From the NCBI GenBank assembly GCA_018668795.1, contig JABJBD010000223.1, forward strand, positions 1-17,123: a stretch of DNA of 17,123 bases. The letters run 5' to 3'. This stretch comes from Candidatus Puniceispirillum sp. (GTDB lineage: Bacteria > Pseudomonadota > Alphaproteobacteria > Puniceispirillales > Puniceispirillaceae). Below, piece by piece: positions 7,331 through 14,743 of this stretch. The first letter of the stretch is position 1, and each line of letters opens with the position of its first letter. Under the pieces are notes generated by a model, which saw only the letters and a list, made by a program, of their open reading frames with translations, did not search any database and was not told the origin of the DNA. Both the position numbers and the translations under genes were made by a program.

Positions 7331-8035
7331 CTAGATTGATTGTTCGGCAACTTCGAAATCTGGGATTTCACGCAGGATATATCCCTGACCCCAGACAGTA
7401 TCGATATTCAACCCCGAGGCGCCCGCATTTTCGAGTTTGCGACGCAGTTTGCACATGAATACATCAATGATCTTTGGTTCAGGTTCATCAATGCCGCCAT
7501 ATAGGTGATTCAAAAAAGCGTCTTTGCTCAGCACCGAACCTTTGCGTAAGGCCAGAAATTCGACAATGCGGAATTCCTTGGCAGTCAGGTTCAAACGCTC
7601 GTCACCGATCTTGGCGTAATTACGGCTGAGATCAACAACGAGGTTGCCCGCCGTGACAACGGCCGAACTATGTCCATTTGTGCGGCGGATAATCGCATCC
7701 AGATTGGCCATCAGCTCATATCTATCAAAGGGCTTGGTCAGGTAACCATCAGCACCAGCACCAAGTGCCGCGATCTTGTCATCAATGCCGCTATTGCCGG
7801 AAACAACAAGAATTGGCATTGGCAAATGGTGCTTGCGGATCAGGCGGGCAAGCCGGGTGCCGTTGCCATCGGGAAGGTTGATGTCTAGCAACACGGCATC
7901 AATGCGATTATGCCTTAACTCAGCAAGAGATGCTTCAATTGTATGCGCTACAGTACTAAAGTGTCCCGCTTCTTCAAGGGTCATGCCGATCACATCTGCA
8001 ATAACTGGATCATCTTCAACAATAAGAATATTCAT
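7331..8035 (-). CDS. ctrA: CtrA-type response regulator (OmpR/PhoB class)
   Basis: A 234-residue two-domain response regulator. The receiver domain (1-115) has the acidic pair Asp8/Asp9, phosphoacceptor Asp51 in LLDINLPDG and Lys101 in LTKPF. A winged-helix DNA-binding domain follows (about 125-225). The segments LNHLYGG, DEPEPKIIDVF and CKLRRKL are close to the recognition region of Caulobacter CtrA, the master regulator of cell cycle and motility in alphaproteobacteria, normally phosphorylated through CckA-ChpT. The receiver half is more diverged than the DNA-binding half. The protein ends in EVAEQSI and lacks the C-terminal Ala-Ala used for ClpXP degradation in Caulobacter. A GAGG site lies 5 bases before the ATG. 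CtrA-like boxes occur in its upstream DNA, so autoregulation is plausible. Transcribed divergently from dksA. A CtrA paralogue remains possible. Confidence 0.88.
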   Translation of the reverse strand: MNILIVEDDPVIADVIGMTLEEAGHFSTVAHTIEASLAELRHNRIDAVLLDINLPDGNGTRLARLIRKHHLPMPILVVSGNSGIDDKIAALGAGADGYLTKPFDRYELMANLDAIIRRTNGHSSAVVTAGNLVVDLSRNYAKIGDERLNLTAKEFRIVEFLALRKGSVLSKDAFLNHLYGGIDEPEPKIIDVFMCKLRRKLENAGASGLNIDTVWGQGYILREIPDFEVAEQSI

Positions 8036-8178
8036 CGATACCTCTTTCCTTAATTGCGTGCCCTAAATGAGGGCAAAAATTGCGGCACAACTGGCCGCCA
8101 CATGTAAGTTCGAAGGTGAAAAGACAGAACTCGTATAACAAAACAAAAATTCACACGAACATTGGCTTAGTGCAAAAG

Positions 8179-8251
8179 TTAAAAGATCGTGAACAAGATC
8201 GCAAATCACATATGCGTGATTAACTTTTTAACAATGATTTTCAATGGTTAA
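8179..8251. promoter_or_regulatory. Candidate CtrA binding sites upstream of ctrA and dksA
   Basis: TTAACCAT, the extended CtrA half-site known from Caulobacter, is read on the minus strand at 8244-8251. TTAA-N7-TGAA at 8179-8193 is one base off the full-site consensus. Further TTAAC words lie at 8220 and 8228. The position about 145-215 bases upstream of ctrA fits autoregulation, and dksA could also be controlled. This is inference from motif and position. Confidence 0.4.
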
Positions 8252-8256
8252 CAATG
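8228..8256. repeat. 9-bp direct repeat with a 20-bp period
   Basis: TTAACAATG occurs at 8228-8236 and again at 8248-8256, starting 20 bases apart, close to two helical turns. Two protein copies would therefore bind the same face of the DNA. The second copy overlaps the TTAACCAT site on the other strand. Confidence 0.6.
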
Positions 8257-8413
8257 CTAGGGGGCCAAAAACAGTCAAAAAATATACTTGCTTGGCGCTA
8301 AAAATCGGTGTAGGTGAAGGGCAAATTTTGGTCTGTTGAATTCACATCGCCGGGCTTATTAGCTTGATTAGATAAAGCCTGAAAAAACTAATATCGACGA
8401 ATAGGGTATAGAC

Positions 8414-8875
8414 ATGGCTTCGACCACATCAAAAACGAAATCTAATTCAGAATCAGCATCGCCTGTTCTGTTGCCCGAAGGGTACAGACCCAGCGATAGC
8501 GAAGAATTCATGAATCCCATGCAGTTACTTTATTTTCGTAAAAAGCTGGAAGATTGGCGTGCCGAACTAATTGACGAGGCGGGTGCCACTATTTCGGGTC
8601 TGTCGCAGGAAAATCTGCATCAGCCTGATCAAATGGATCGCGCACAAATTGAAAGCAATGCCGCGCTTGATCTGCGAACACGTGATCGCGAACGTAAATT
8701 ACTTCAGAAAATCGAAGCGGCCTTGCGCCGGATTGATGATGGCAGCTATGGCTATTGTGTTGATACTGACGAACCAATTAATCTGCGCCGACTGGAAGCG
8801 CGCCCGATTGCCTCGCTTAGTTTGCATGCGCAAGAACAACATGAACGTATGGAACGTGTGCATCGCGACGATTAG
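8414..8875 (+). CDS. dksA: DksA/TraR family transcription factor, cysteine-poor alphaproteobacterial type
   Basis: A 153-residue RNA polymerase secondary-channel protein that, with ppGpp, tunes promoters in the stringent response. The coiled-coil tip keeps the acidic pair Asp72 and Asp75 (PDQMDRA, like Asp71/Asp74 of E. coli). RTRDRERKLLQKIE continues the second helix. The zinc-finger region keeps the fold signature (YGYC, RRLEARPIASLS) but only Cys115 of the four zinc cysteines remains; the others are Thr, Ser and Ala. Such cysteine-poor DksA is common in alphaproteobacteria and resembles Pseudomonas DksA2, which works without zinc. The first 30 residues are polar and probably disordered. 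The ATG at 8414 has only a weak AGGG upstream. No intrinsic terminator with a T-run was found downstream. Confidence 0.9.
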   Translation: MASTTSKTKSNSESASPVLLPEGYRPSDSEEFMNPMQLLYFRKKLEDWRAELIDEAGATISGLSQENLHQPDQMDRAQIESNAALDLRTRDRERKLLQKIEAALRRIDDGSYGYCVDTDEPINLRRLEARPIASLSLHAQEQHERMERVHRDD

Positions 8876-8978
8876 CGTTTCAGCCGTTTACCTCAATATA
8901 TAAATATCTGATCCATGTTATTTGTTTGGATGGTGGTCGTAGGTTGCTTTCGTTCTGGATGACGCGCGACGCTTATGG

Positions 8979-9016
8979 GGCGTGCTTAACATTATCCACT
9001 ACAATAATGTGACGCC
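8979..9016 (+). other. Interrupted hairpin, 12 bp of stem
   Basis: GGCGT pairs with ACGCC (9012-9016) and, inside, ACATTAT (8989-8995) pairs with ATAATGT (9004-9010) around an 8-base loop. An asymmetric internal loop separates the two stems. It lies about 105 bases after dksA. It could be a dksA 3' end structure or part of a small RNA. There is no T-run. Confidence 0.4.
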
Positions 9017-9023
9017 TATTCGT

Positions 9024-9057
9024 GTTTTCTTTATGCGCATTTTCTGTGCGTGAAAAC
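9024..9057 (+). other. Second hairpin, 13 bp of stem with a 3-base bulge
   Basis: GTTTTC (9024-9029) pairs with GAAAAC (9052-9057), and ATGCGCA (9033-9039) pairs with TGTGCGT (9045-9051) with two G-T wobbles, around a TTTTC loop. It starts 7 bases after the preceding hairpin. Confidence 0.4.
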
Positions 9058-9096
9058 AATTTCTGGGCTTTTTACAATGCTTTTCTAGTAAAAAGA

Positions 9097-9111
9097 GAAC
9101 AAAAAGTGAAA
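9097..9111 (+). promoter_or_regulatory. Imperfect SOS (LexA) box 1 upstream of recA
   Basis: GAAC-N7-GAAA differs by one base from GAAC-N7-GAAC, the complement of the alphaproteobacterial LexA site GTTC-N7-GTTC. It lies just upstream of the candidate recA promoter. Confidence 0.4.
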
Positions 9112-9117
9112 ATGTGC

Positions 9118-9146
9118 TTGAAATAAGAACAAAAACAGTACAAAAT
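9118..9146 (+). promoter_or_regulatory. Candidate recA promoter
   Basis: TTGAAA (9118-9123), 17 bases, then CAAAAT (9141-9146). The spacing is ideal and the -35 is good, but the -10 is weak. It would give a recA leader of roughly 95 bases. An SOS-like site lies inside the spacer, as expected for LexA repression. Confidence 0.4.
9127..9141 (+). promoter_or_regulatory. Imperfect SOS (LexA) box 2 inside the recA promoter
   Basis: GAAC-N7-GTAC is one base off GAAC-N7-GAAC. It starts exactly 30 bases after the first site, shares the AGAACAAAAA word with it, and lies between the candidate -35 and -10. Confidence 0.4.
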
Positions 9147-9246
9147 GATTTCATGATGAATTTTTAACCCGTGATGTCAAAAGGTTCGTTGAACCGTCAT
9201 TTGGACATGGACAGTCCCGGGTAGCTATGCAACATGGAGGCATGAT

Positions 9247-10350
9247 ATGGCTGGTGTAGTGGTGGATATGAAAATGAAGAATAACGACAAAAATCAAGCG
9301 CTGGAAGCGGCAATCGGACAGATTGAAAAGGCGTTTGGCAAAGGCTCGGTGATGAAACTTGGCCAGCGAGAATCGGCAGTTGATGTTCAATCAATATCAA
9401 CGGGCTCGCTGGGGCTTGATATTGGTCTTGGCATCGGCGGCTTTCCAAAAGGGCGTGTTGTCGAAATTTACGGCCCCGAATCATCCGGCAAGACAACTTT
9501 GGCGCTACATGCGGTTGCCGAAGCCCAGAAAGAAGGCGGTAATTGTGCGTTTGTTGATGCCGAGCATGCGCTTGATCCGTCCTATGCAAAAAAGCTGGGC
9601 GTCAATATTGATGATTTGCTTATCTCACAGCCCGATGCTGGCGAACAGGCGCTGGAAATTGCTGATACGCTGGTACGGTCAGGGGCTATTGATGTTCTGG
9701 TTGTTGATTCGGTGGCGGCATTGGTGCCTCGCGCGGAACTAGAAGGTGAGATGGGCGACCATCATGTCGGTTTGCATGCTCGCCTGATGAGTCAGGCTTT
9801 GCGTAAACTGACCTCGTCAATTGCGCGGTCTAACTGTCTGGTCATTTTCATTAACCAGATTCGTCTGAAAATTGGGGTGATGTTTGGCAATCCCGAAACG
9901 ACCACTGGCGGTAACGCGCTCAAGTTCTATGCTTCGGTTCGTCTTGATATTCGGCGTATCGGTGCGATCAAGGATCGTGATGAAGTGGTTGGTAACCAGA
10001 CCCGCGTCAAAGTGGTCAAAAACAAGGTTGCTGCGCCGTTCCGTACAATTGAATTTGATATTATGTATGGCGAAGGAATCTCGAAGATGGGTGAACTTCT
10101 TGACCTTGGCGTTGCCGCGGGCATTGTTGAAAAGTCAGGTGCATGGATTTCCTATAAAGGTGAACGGTTGGGGCAGGGGCGTGAAAATGCCAAAAATTTC
10201 CTGCGTGAAAATACCGAAATAGCTAATGAGATCGAAAGTGCGATCCGCCAGAATGCTGGCCTTGTCGGTGATGCTTTGCTTGATAATTCGATCGCTGACT
10301 CACCTGATGCCAGTGAGCCTGATTCGCCGGATATGCCGCTTGATGCGTAA
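9247..10350 (+). CDS. recA: Recombinase A
   Basis: The 367-residue DNA strand-exchange ATPase, which also acts as co-protease for LexA in the SOS response. Walker A is GPESSGKT (76-83), the Walker B strand is LVVDSVAALV (151-160), and the loop-2 region NQIRLKIGVMFGNPETTTGG is conserved. The C-terminal tail is acidic (several Asp and Glu after residue 345), as in other RecA proteins. The loop-1 region reads GDHHVGLHARL, with two histidines and a third nearby where relatives usually have Ser/Leu/Gln. GGAGG sits 6 bases before the ATG, and the longer N-terminus (about 13 residues before NDKNQALE) is as often seen in this class. A strong terminator follows. The next gene, alaS, has the same orientation. 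Confidence 0.99.
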   Translation: MAGVVVDMKMKNNDKNQALEAAIGQIEKAFGKGSVMKLGQRESAVDVQSISTGSLGLDIGLGIGGFPKGRVVEIYGPESSGKTTLALHAVAEAQKEGGNCAFVDAEHALDPSYAKKLGVNIDDLLISQPDAGEQALEIADTLVRSGAIDVLVVDSVAALVPRAELEGEMGDHHVGLHARLMSQALRKLTSSIARSNCLVIFINQIRLKIGVMFGNPETTTGGNALKFYASVRLDIRRIGAIKDRDEVVGNQTRVKVVKNKVAAPFRTIEFDIMYGEGISKMGELLDLGVAAGIVEKSGAWISYKGERLGQGRENAKNFLRENTEIANEIESAIRQNAGLVGDALLDNSIADSPDASEPDSPDMPLDA

Positions 10351-10405
10351 AGGTGTCTGGATCAGGGCAAGAGTGATCTGATTAGGTTATATCACGTTAT
10401 ATAGT

Positions 10406-10439
10406 AAAGCCGGATTTCCGCAGGGGGATCCGGCTTTTT
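10406..10439 (+). terminator. Intrinsic terminator of recA
   Basis: AAAGCCGGAT (10406-10415) pairs perfectly with ATCCGGCTTT (10428-10437) around a 12-base loop that can pair further (TCC with GGG), ending in TTTTT. It lies about 55 bases after the recA stop. Confidence 0.9.
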
Positions 10440-10628
10440 GTTAACTTAGACAAATCTGCACTTCGCCTGTTCCAGCATTTATATAAGGGGGGTGTGATTT
10501 TCTGTCAGTGACCCATTGCCAAAAGCGCCACAGAACATGAAGATAGACTGGACAGGGCGCCAGCCTCGCGGCTACAAAGCTTGGACTAACTGACTCTAAC
10601 AGGCATCAAGACGGTAGGTATATTTGTA

Positions 10629-13268
10629 ATGGCAAGCGTTAACGATATTCGCGCAACCTTTCTGGATTATTTTCAAACCAATGGGCATCAGGTGGTCGAT
10701 TCCAGTCCGCTAGTGCCACAAAATGATCCAACACTCATGTTCACCAACGCGGGTATGGTGCAGTTTAAAAACCTGTTTACAGGTCTGGAAACGCGCGATT
10801 ATGAACGCGCGGTAACGTCGCAGAAATGTGTGCGCGCTGGTGGCAAGCATAATGATCTTGAAAATGTTGGCTATACAGCGCGGCACCATACATTTTTTGA
10901 AATGCTGGGTAATTTTTCATTTGGCGATTATTTCAAAGAACATGCTATCGAGCTGGCATGGAACCTGATCACGCGTGAATATGGTCTTGATGCCAGCAAA
11001 TTACTGGTCACGGTCTATCATGAAGATGAAGAAGCGGCTGATTTGTGGAAAAAAATTGCCAGACTTGGTGATGACCGCATTATCCGTATTGCAACGTCAG
11101 ATAATTTCTGGGCCATGGGTGATACGGGTCCGTGCGGTCCCTGTTCGGAAATATTCTATGACCATGGCGATCATATTCCGGGGGGGCCTCCCGGGTCACC
11201 CGATGAAGATGGTGACCGCTTTATTGAGATATGGAATCTGGTCTTTATGCAGTTTGAGCAAACGGTCAGCGAACGGATCAATTTGCCAAAACCTTCGATT
11301 GATACCGGCATGGGGCTTGAGCGGATTGCCGCCGTTCTGCAAGGCAAGCATGATAATTATGATATTGATTTGATGCGTACGTTGATTGAAGCCTCGGCCG
11401 ATGCCGCTAATGTGGCGGCTGATGGTGATCATAATGTGTCACATCGTGTTGTTGCCGATCATTTGCGAGCTTCGTCATTTCTGATTGCCGATGGTGTTCT
11501 GCCATCGAATGAAGGGCGGGGCTATGTGTTGCGCCGGATTATGCGTCGGGCGATGCGCCACCTGCATCAGATGGAATGTCAGGATCCAACCATGTGGCGG
11601 CTGGTGCCAGCTCTTGTGGCCGAAATGGGTGGGCATTACCCCGAACTTGGACGTGCTCAGGCACTAATCTCTGAAACGTTGAAGCTTGAGGAAGGCCGGT
11701 TCAAGGAAACGCTTGGGCGAGGCCTGCGCATTCTGAATGATGAGGTGGCTGGTAAGGCGGCTGGTGGTGTGCTGGATGGCAAGACTGCCTTTAAACTATA
11801 TGACACTTTTGGATTTCCACTTGATCTGACGCAGGATTTTATGCGCGGCTACGAATGGGACGTTGATCTTGACGGGTTTAATACCGCGATGGAAGCCCAG
11901 AAGGCGGCCGCCCGCAAAGCGTGGAGTGGGTCAGGTGATGCCGCGACCGAAACGGTCTGGCTTGATCTTGGCCAGCAATTGGGTGCTACTGAGTTTTTGG
12001 GTTATACAACCGATACAGCCGAAGGACAGGTAACAGCACTGGTTCGTGATGGTGCCCCAATCGACAGCGCAGCTTCAGGTGAGGACGTGCAAATTATCAC
12101 AAATCAGACGCCATTCTATGCCGAGTCAGGTGGACAGGTTGGCGATATAGGCGTGATTAGCTGGGCGGATGGAACAGCGGATGTCACGGATACGTTTAAA
12201 ACCCCTATGGGCATGTTTGTGCATCGCGCGCATGTTACCAAAGGAACGCTGGAAGTTGGCTGTGATGTCCGTCTTGACATTAATGCCACGCGGCGGCTTC
12301 GGTTGCGGTCAAATCATTCGGCAACGCATCTGTTACATGAAGCTTTGCGTGAAGTGCTAGGTGAGCATGTGGCGCAAAAGGGATCAATGGTTGGGCCTGA
12401 TCGGCTACGTTTCGATTTTTCGCATCCCAAAGCCATGTCAGACGACGAATTGGCGCGTGTGCAAGCGATCGTCAATAGCCGCGTGCAGATGAATTCGGAT
12501 GTTTCAACGCGTATTATGACTCCTGAAGCCGCGATTGAGCTTGGCGCACTGGCCCTGTTTGGTGAAAAATATGGTGATGAAGTGCGTGTTGTGCAGATGG
12601 GCGGCGAAACGGACGTTAAAGGCCGGACAGCATGGTCGGTTGAACTATGCGGCGGTACGCATGTCAATCGTACTGGTGACATAAGCATCCTTAAAATCAT
12701 TGGTGAATCTGCGGTTGCGGGTGGTGTGCGGCGGATTGAGGCTGTGACGCAAGCTGGTGCTGTTGAATGGATTGAGCATCGTGAACAGATTCTAAGCCAA
12801 ACAGCCGAATTGTTAAAAATTGCCCCCGAACAGCTGGCTGATCGTGTTGCCAAGCTGCTTGAAGATAATAAGCGTGCTGAGCGCGATATTACCCTGATGC
12901 GGCGTAAGTTGGCGGCTGGCGGTGAGGCTGGAGGTGGCGGTTCTGAACAAATAAATGGGATCAATTTTGTTGGTCGTCTTTTGGAAGACACGCCCGCGCG
13001 TGAGCTGAAATCAATGGCTGACGAAATGAAACAAGGGTTGGACAATGCCGTGATTTGTCTGGTGGCCACCGATAGTGGCAAAGCGTCGATTGTTGTTGCT
13101 GTGACCGATGATCTGGTTGCTACAAAGAGCGCTGTTGATCTGGTGCGTGTTGGTTCAGCCGCGCTTGGTGGCGGGGGAGGCGGTGGCCGCCCCGATATGG
13201 CACAAGCAGGCGGGCCGAATGCGGATGATGCTGACGCCGCGTTAAAAGCGGTTGCTGCTGCGCTGTAG
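10629..13268 (+). CDS. alaS: Alanyl-tRNA synthetase
   Basis: A class II synthetase that charges tRNA-Ala, full length at 879 residues. The catalytic domain begins FLDYFQTNGHQVVDSSPLVP and holds motif 2 (KCVRAGGKHNDLENVG), the DTGPCGPCSEI stretch and motif 3 (GRGYVLRRIMRRAMRH). The tRNA-recognition domain follows to about 460. The editing domain, which clears mischarged Ser/Gly, keeps both metal-binding halves: HSATH (His563, His567) and CGGTH (Cys674, His678). The C-Ala/DHHA1 domain keeps the glycine-rich LGGGGGGGRP near 846. The ATG at 10629 has only a weak TAGG upstream, but the protein start matches the family. A leader of nearly 190 bases separates it from the recA terminator. It converges on icd over a shared terminator. 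Confidence 0.99.
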   Translation: MASVNDIRATFLDYFQTNGHQVVDSSPLVPQNDPTLMFTNAGMVQFKNLFTGLETRDYERAVTSQKCVRAGGKHNDLENVGYTARHHTFFEMLGNFSFGDYFKEHAIELAWNLITREYGLDASKLLVTVYHEDEEAADLWKKIARLGDDRIIRIATSDNFWAMGDTGPCGPCSEIFYDHGDHIPGGPPGSPDEDGDRFIEIWNLVFMQFEQTVSERINLPKPSIDTGMGLERIAAVLQGKHDNYDIDLMRTLIEASADAANVAADGDHNVSHRVVADHLRASSFLIADGVLPSNEGRGYVLRRIMRRAMRHLHQMECQDPTMWRLVPALVAEMGGHYPELGRAQALISETLKLEEGRFKETLGRGLRILNDEVAGKAAGGVLDGKTAFKLYDTFGFPLDLTQDFMRGYEWDVDLDGFNTAMEAQKAAARKAWSGSGDAATETVWLDLGQQLGATEFLGYTTDTAEGQVTALVRDGAPIDSAASGEDVQIITNQTPFYAESGGQVGDIGVISWADGTADVTDTFKTPMGMFVHRAHVTKGTLEVGCDVRLDINATRRLRLRSNHSATHLLHEALREVLGEHVAQKGSMVGPDRLRFDFSHPKAMSDDELARVQAIVNSRVQMNSDVSTRIMTPEAAIELGALALFGEKYGDEVRVVQMGGETDVKGRTAWSVELCGGTHVNRTGDISILKIIGESAVAGGVRRIEAVTQAGAVEWIEHREQILSQTAELLKIAPEQLADRVAKLLEDNKRAERDITLMRRKLAAGGEAGGGGSEQINGINFVGRLLEDTPARELKSMADEMKQGLDNAVICLVATDSGKASIVVAVTDDLVATKSAVDLVRVGSAALGGGGGGGRPDMAQAGGPNADDADAALKAVAAAL

Positions 13269-13292
13269 GGCTGGTTCAGATATTGGACAAAT

Positions 13293-13328
13293 AAAAACCG
13301 GTGCCTAGGAAGACGCCGGTTTTTTTTT
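13293..13328. terminator. Bidirectional intrinsic terminator between alaS and icd
   Basis: AAAAACCGG (13293-13301) pairs with CCGGTTTTT (13316-13324). The plus strand ends in a run of nine T and the minus strand in TTTTTAT, so it can stop both convergent transcripts. It lies 24 bases after the alaS stop and 18 bases beyond the icd stop. Confidence 0.9.
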
Positions 13329-13345
13329 ACGGTGTTAAGGCTGGT

Positions 13346-14560
13346 TTACGACATGGCCTTTTGCAAATTCTGGTCGATTGCATCAAGAAAACCATCAGTG
13401 TCCAGATAAGGCTGTTCAGATGAAATCAGCAAGGCCAGATCTTTGGTCATCTGGCCTTTTTCAACAGTATTGATGCAGACCTTTTCAACAGTGTCAGCAA
13501 AAGCTGCAACATCAGGTGTTTCGTCAAATTTCGCCCGATAGCTGAGGCCGCGTGTCCAAGCAAATATAGATGCAATCGGGTTTGTCGATGTGCTTTTACC
13601 TTGCTGGTGCTGGCGATAATGCCGTGTAACAGTGCCGTGCGCCGCTTCGGACTCAACTGTTTTCCCATCAGGCGTCATCAACACGGATGTCATCAGACCC
13701 AGTGATCCAAATCCCTGAGCAACGGTGTCTGATTGCACGTCGCCGTCATAGTTTTTACATGCCCAGACAAAGCCACCATCCCATTTCATAGCACAGGCAA
13801 CCATGTCGTCGATCAGACGATGTTCATAGCTGATACCAGCAGCTTTGAATTTTTCCTCAAACTCGGCCTTGAACACCTCTTCGAACAAATCTTTGAAGCG
13901 TCCGTCATAGGCTTTGAGAATCGTATTTTTGGTCGAAAGATAGACGGGCCAGCCAAGATCAAGTCCGTAATTCATACATGCGCGGGCAAAGCCACGAATG
14001 GAATCATCTAGATTATACATCGACATGGCGACGCCGCCTGATGGAAAGTCAAACACTTCACGGGTGATAGCAGGACTGCCATCGGCAGGCTGAAAGGTCA
14101 TGGTCAGCTTGCCTGCACCTTCGGTAACAAAATCAGTGGCACGATACTGATCGCCAAAAGCATGACGGCCAATGACAATCGGGCGTGTCCACCCAGGGAC
14201 CAGACGCGGAACATTCTGGCAAATGATCGGCTGGCGAAAGACAGTGCCACCAAGAATATTGCGGATCGTACCGTTTGGCGACCTGTACATGCTTTTGAGA
14301 TTGAATTCTTTAACGCGGTCTTCATCAGGCGTGATTGTCGCGCATTTTACGCCAACACCATATTCCTTAATCGCATTGGCCGCGTCGATTGTGATCTTGT
14401 CGTCAGTTTCGTCACGCTTTTCGATGCCAAGATCATAATATTTGAGATCAATATCGAGATAGGGGAAAATGAGTTTGTCTTTAATTTTTTGCCATATGAT
14501 GCGAGTCATTTCATCGCCATCTAATTCGACTACGGGTGTCTTTACCTTAATGCGGGACAT
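13346..14560 (-). CDS. icd: NADP-dependent isocitrate dehydrogenase (homodimeric, eukaryote-like type)
   Basis: Converts isocitrate to 2-oxoglutarate with NADPH formation in the TCA cycle. Taking the ATG at 14560 gives 404 residues starting MSRIKVKTPVVELDGDEMTR, the usual start of this subfamily; AAGGA lies 8 bases before it. An upstream in-frame start at 14602 would add 14 non-conserved residues. SPNGTIRNILGG (94-105) and Arg109 bind isocitrate. YDGDVQSDTVAQGFGSLGLM contains the metal-binding aspartates, and EAAHGTVTRHYR is the NADP-binding segment. The sequence belongs to the type II NADP-IDH group shared by alphaproteobacteria and eukaryotes, unlike the E. coli enzyme. It is convergent with alaS. 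The roughly 180-base upstream region contains TTGTGA and TGATAA 16 bases apart, a possible promoter. Confidence 0.97.
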   Translation of the reverse strand: MSRIKVKTPVVELDGDEMTRIIWQKIKDKLIFPYLDIDLKYYDLGIEKRDETDDKITIDAANAIKEYGVGVKCATITPDEDRVKEFNLKSMYRSPNGTIRNILGGTVFRQPIICQNVPRLVPGWTRPIVIGRHAFGDQYRATDFVTEGAGKLTMTFQPADGSPAITREVFDFPSGGVAMSMYNLDDSIRGFARACMNYGLDLGWPVYLSTKNTILKAYDGRFKDLFEEVFKAEFEEKFKAAGISYEHRLIDDMVACAMKWDGGFVWACKNYDGDVQSDTVAQGFGSLGLMTSVLMTPDGKTVESEAAHGTVTRHYRQHQQGKSTSTNPIASIFAWTRGLSYRAKFDETPDVAAFADTVEKVCINTVEKGQMTKDLALLISSEQPYLDTDGFLDAIDQNLQKAMS

Positions 14561-14743
14561 ACTAATCTTCCTTAAATTTTTTGTGGGCAAGGGGGTTATC
14601 ACATACCGTTTTATGTTTCACAAACTGTGCCCTGTAAAACTGTCGCTTTTTTAAGCCCAGAACGGATAAAAAACAAGTGTTCAGGGTTTATTTGACAGTT
14701 TCAATGCCTGGCGCGTGCAACTATTTTATACTCAATCTTATTT

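Larger units (their letters stand above)
8036..8413. other. ctrA-dksA divergent intergenic region
   Basis: 378 bases of AT-rich DNA that must hold promoters for both genes. It contains a small hairpin in the ctrA leader (TGCCCT/AGGGCA, 8059-8075), CtrA-like sites at 8179-8193 and 8244-8251, and the direct repeat at 8228-8256. I saw no convincing -35/-10 pair and no small ORF. Confidence 0.6.
8876..9246. other. dksA-recA intergenic region
   Basis: 371 bases without a gene. In order it holds an interrupted hairpin (8979-9016), a second hairpin (9024-9057), two imperfect SOS-box-like sites (9097 and 9127), a promoter-like pair (9118-9146), a short GGTTC-GTT-GAACC inverted repeat (9183-9195) in the probable recA leader, and the recA ribosome site GGAGG (9236-9240). 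Confidence 0.6.

Noticed and set aside
9183..9195. GGTTC-GTT-GAACC as a LexA site
   Set aside because: The half-site order and 3-base spacing fit neither the alphaproteobacterial GTTC-N7-GTTC nor the Gram-positive GAAC-N4-GTTC; more likely a small leader hairpin.
10537..10593. 18-codon ORF in the alaS leader as an attenuator peptide
   Set aside because: It contains only one Ala codon and no alternative terminator structure was seen, so regulation by Ala-tRNA is not supported.
12314..13081. 255-codon open frame on the minus strand inside alaS
   Set aside because: It lies wholly within the well-conserved alaS frame, is rich in Ser/Arg/Pro as expected from an antisense frame, and matches no family I know.
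14561..14602. Longer icd starting at 14602
   Set aside because: AAGGA is correctly spaced for the ATG at 14560, where the protein start matches the family.
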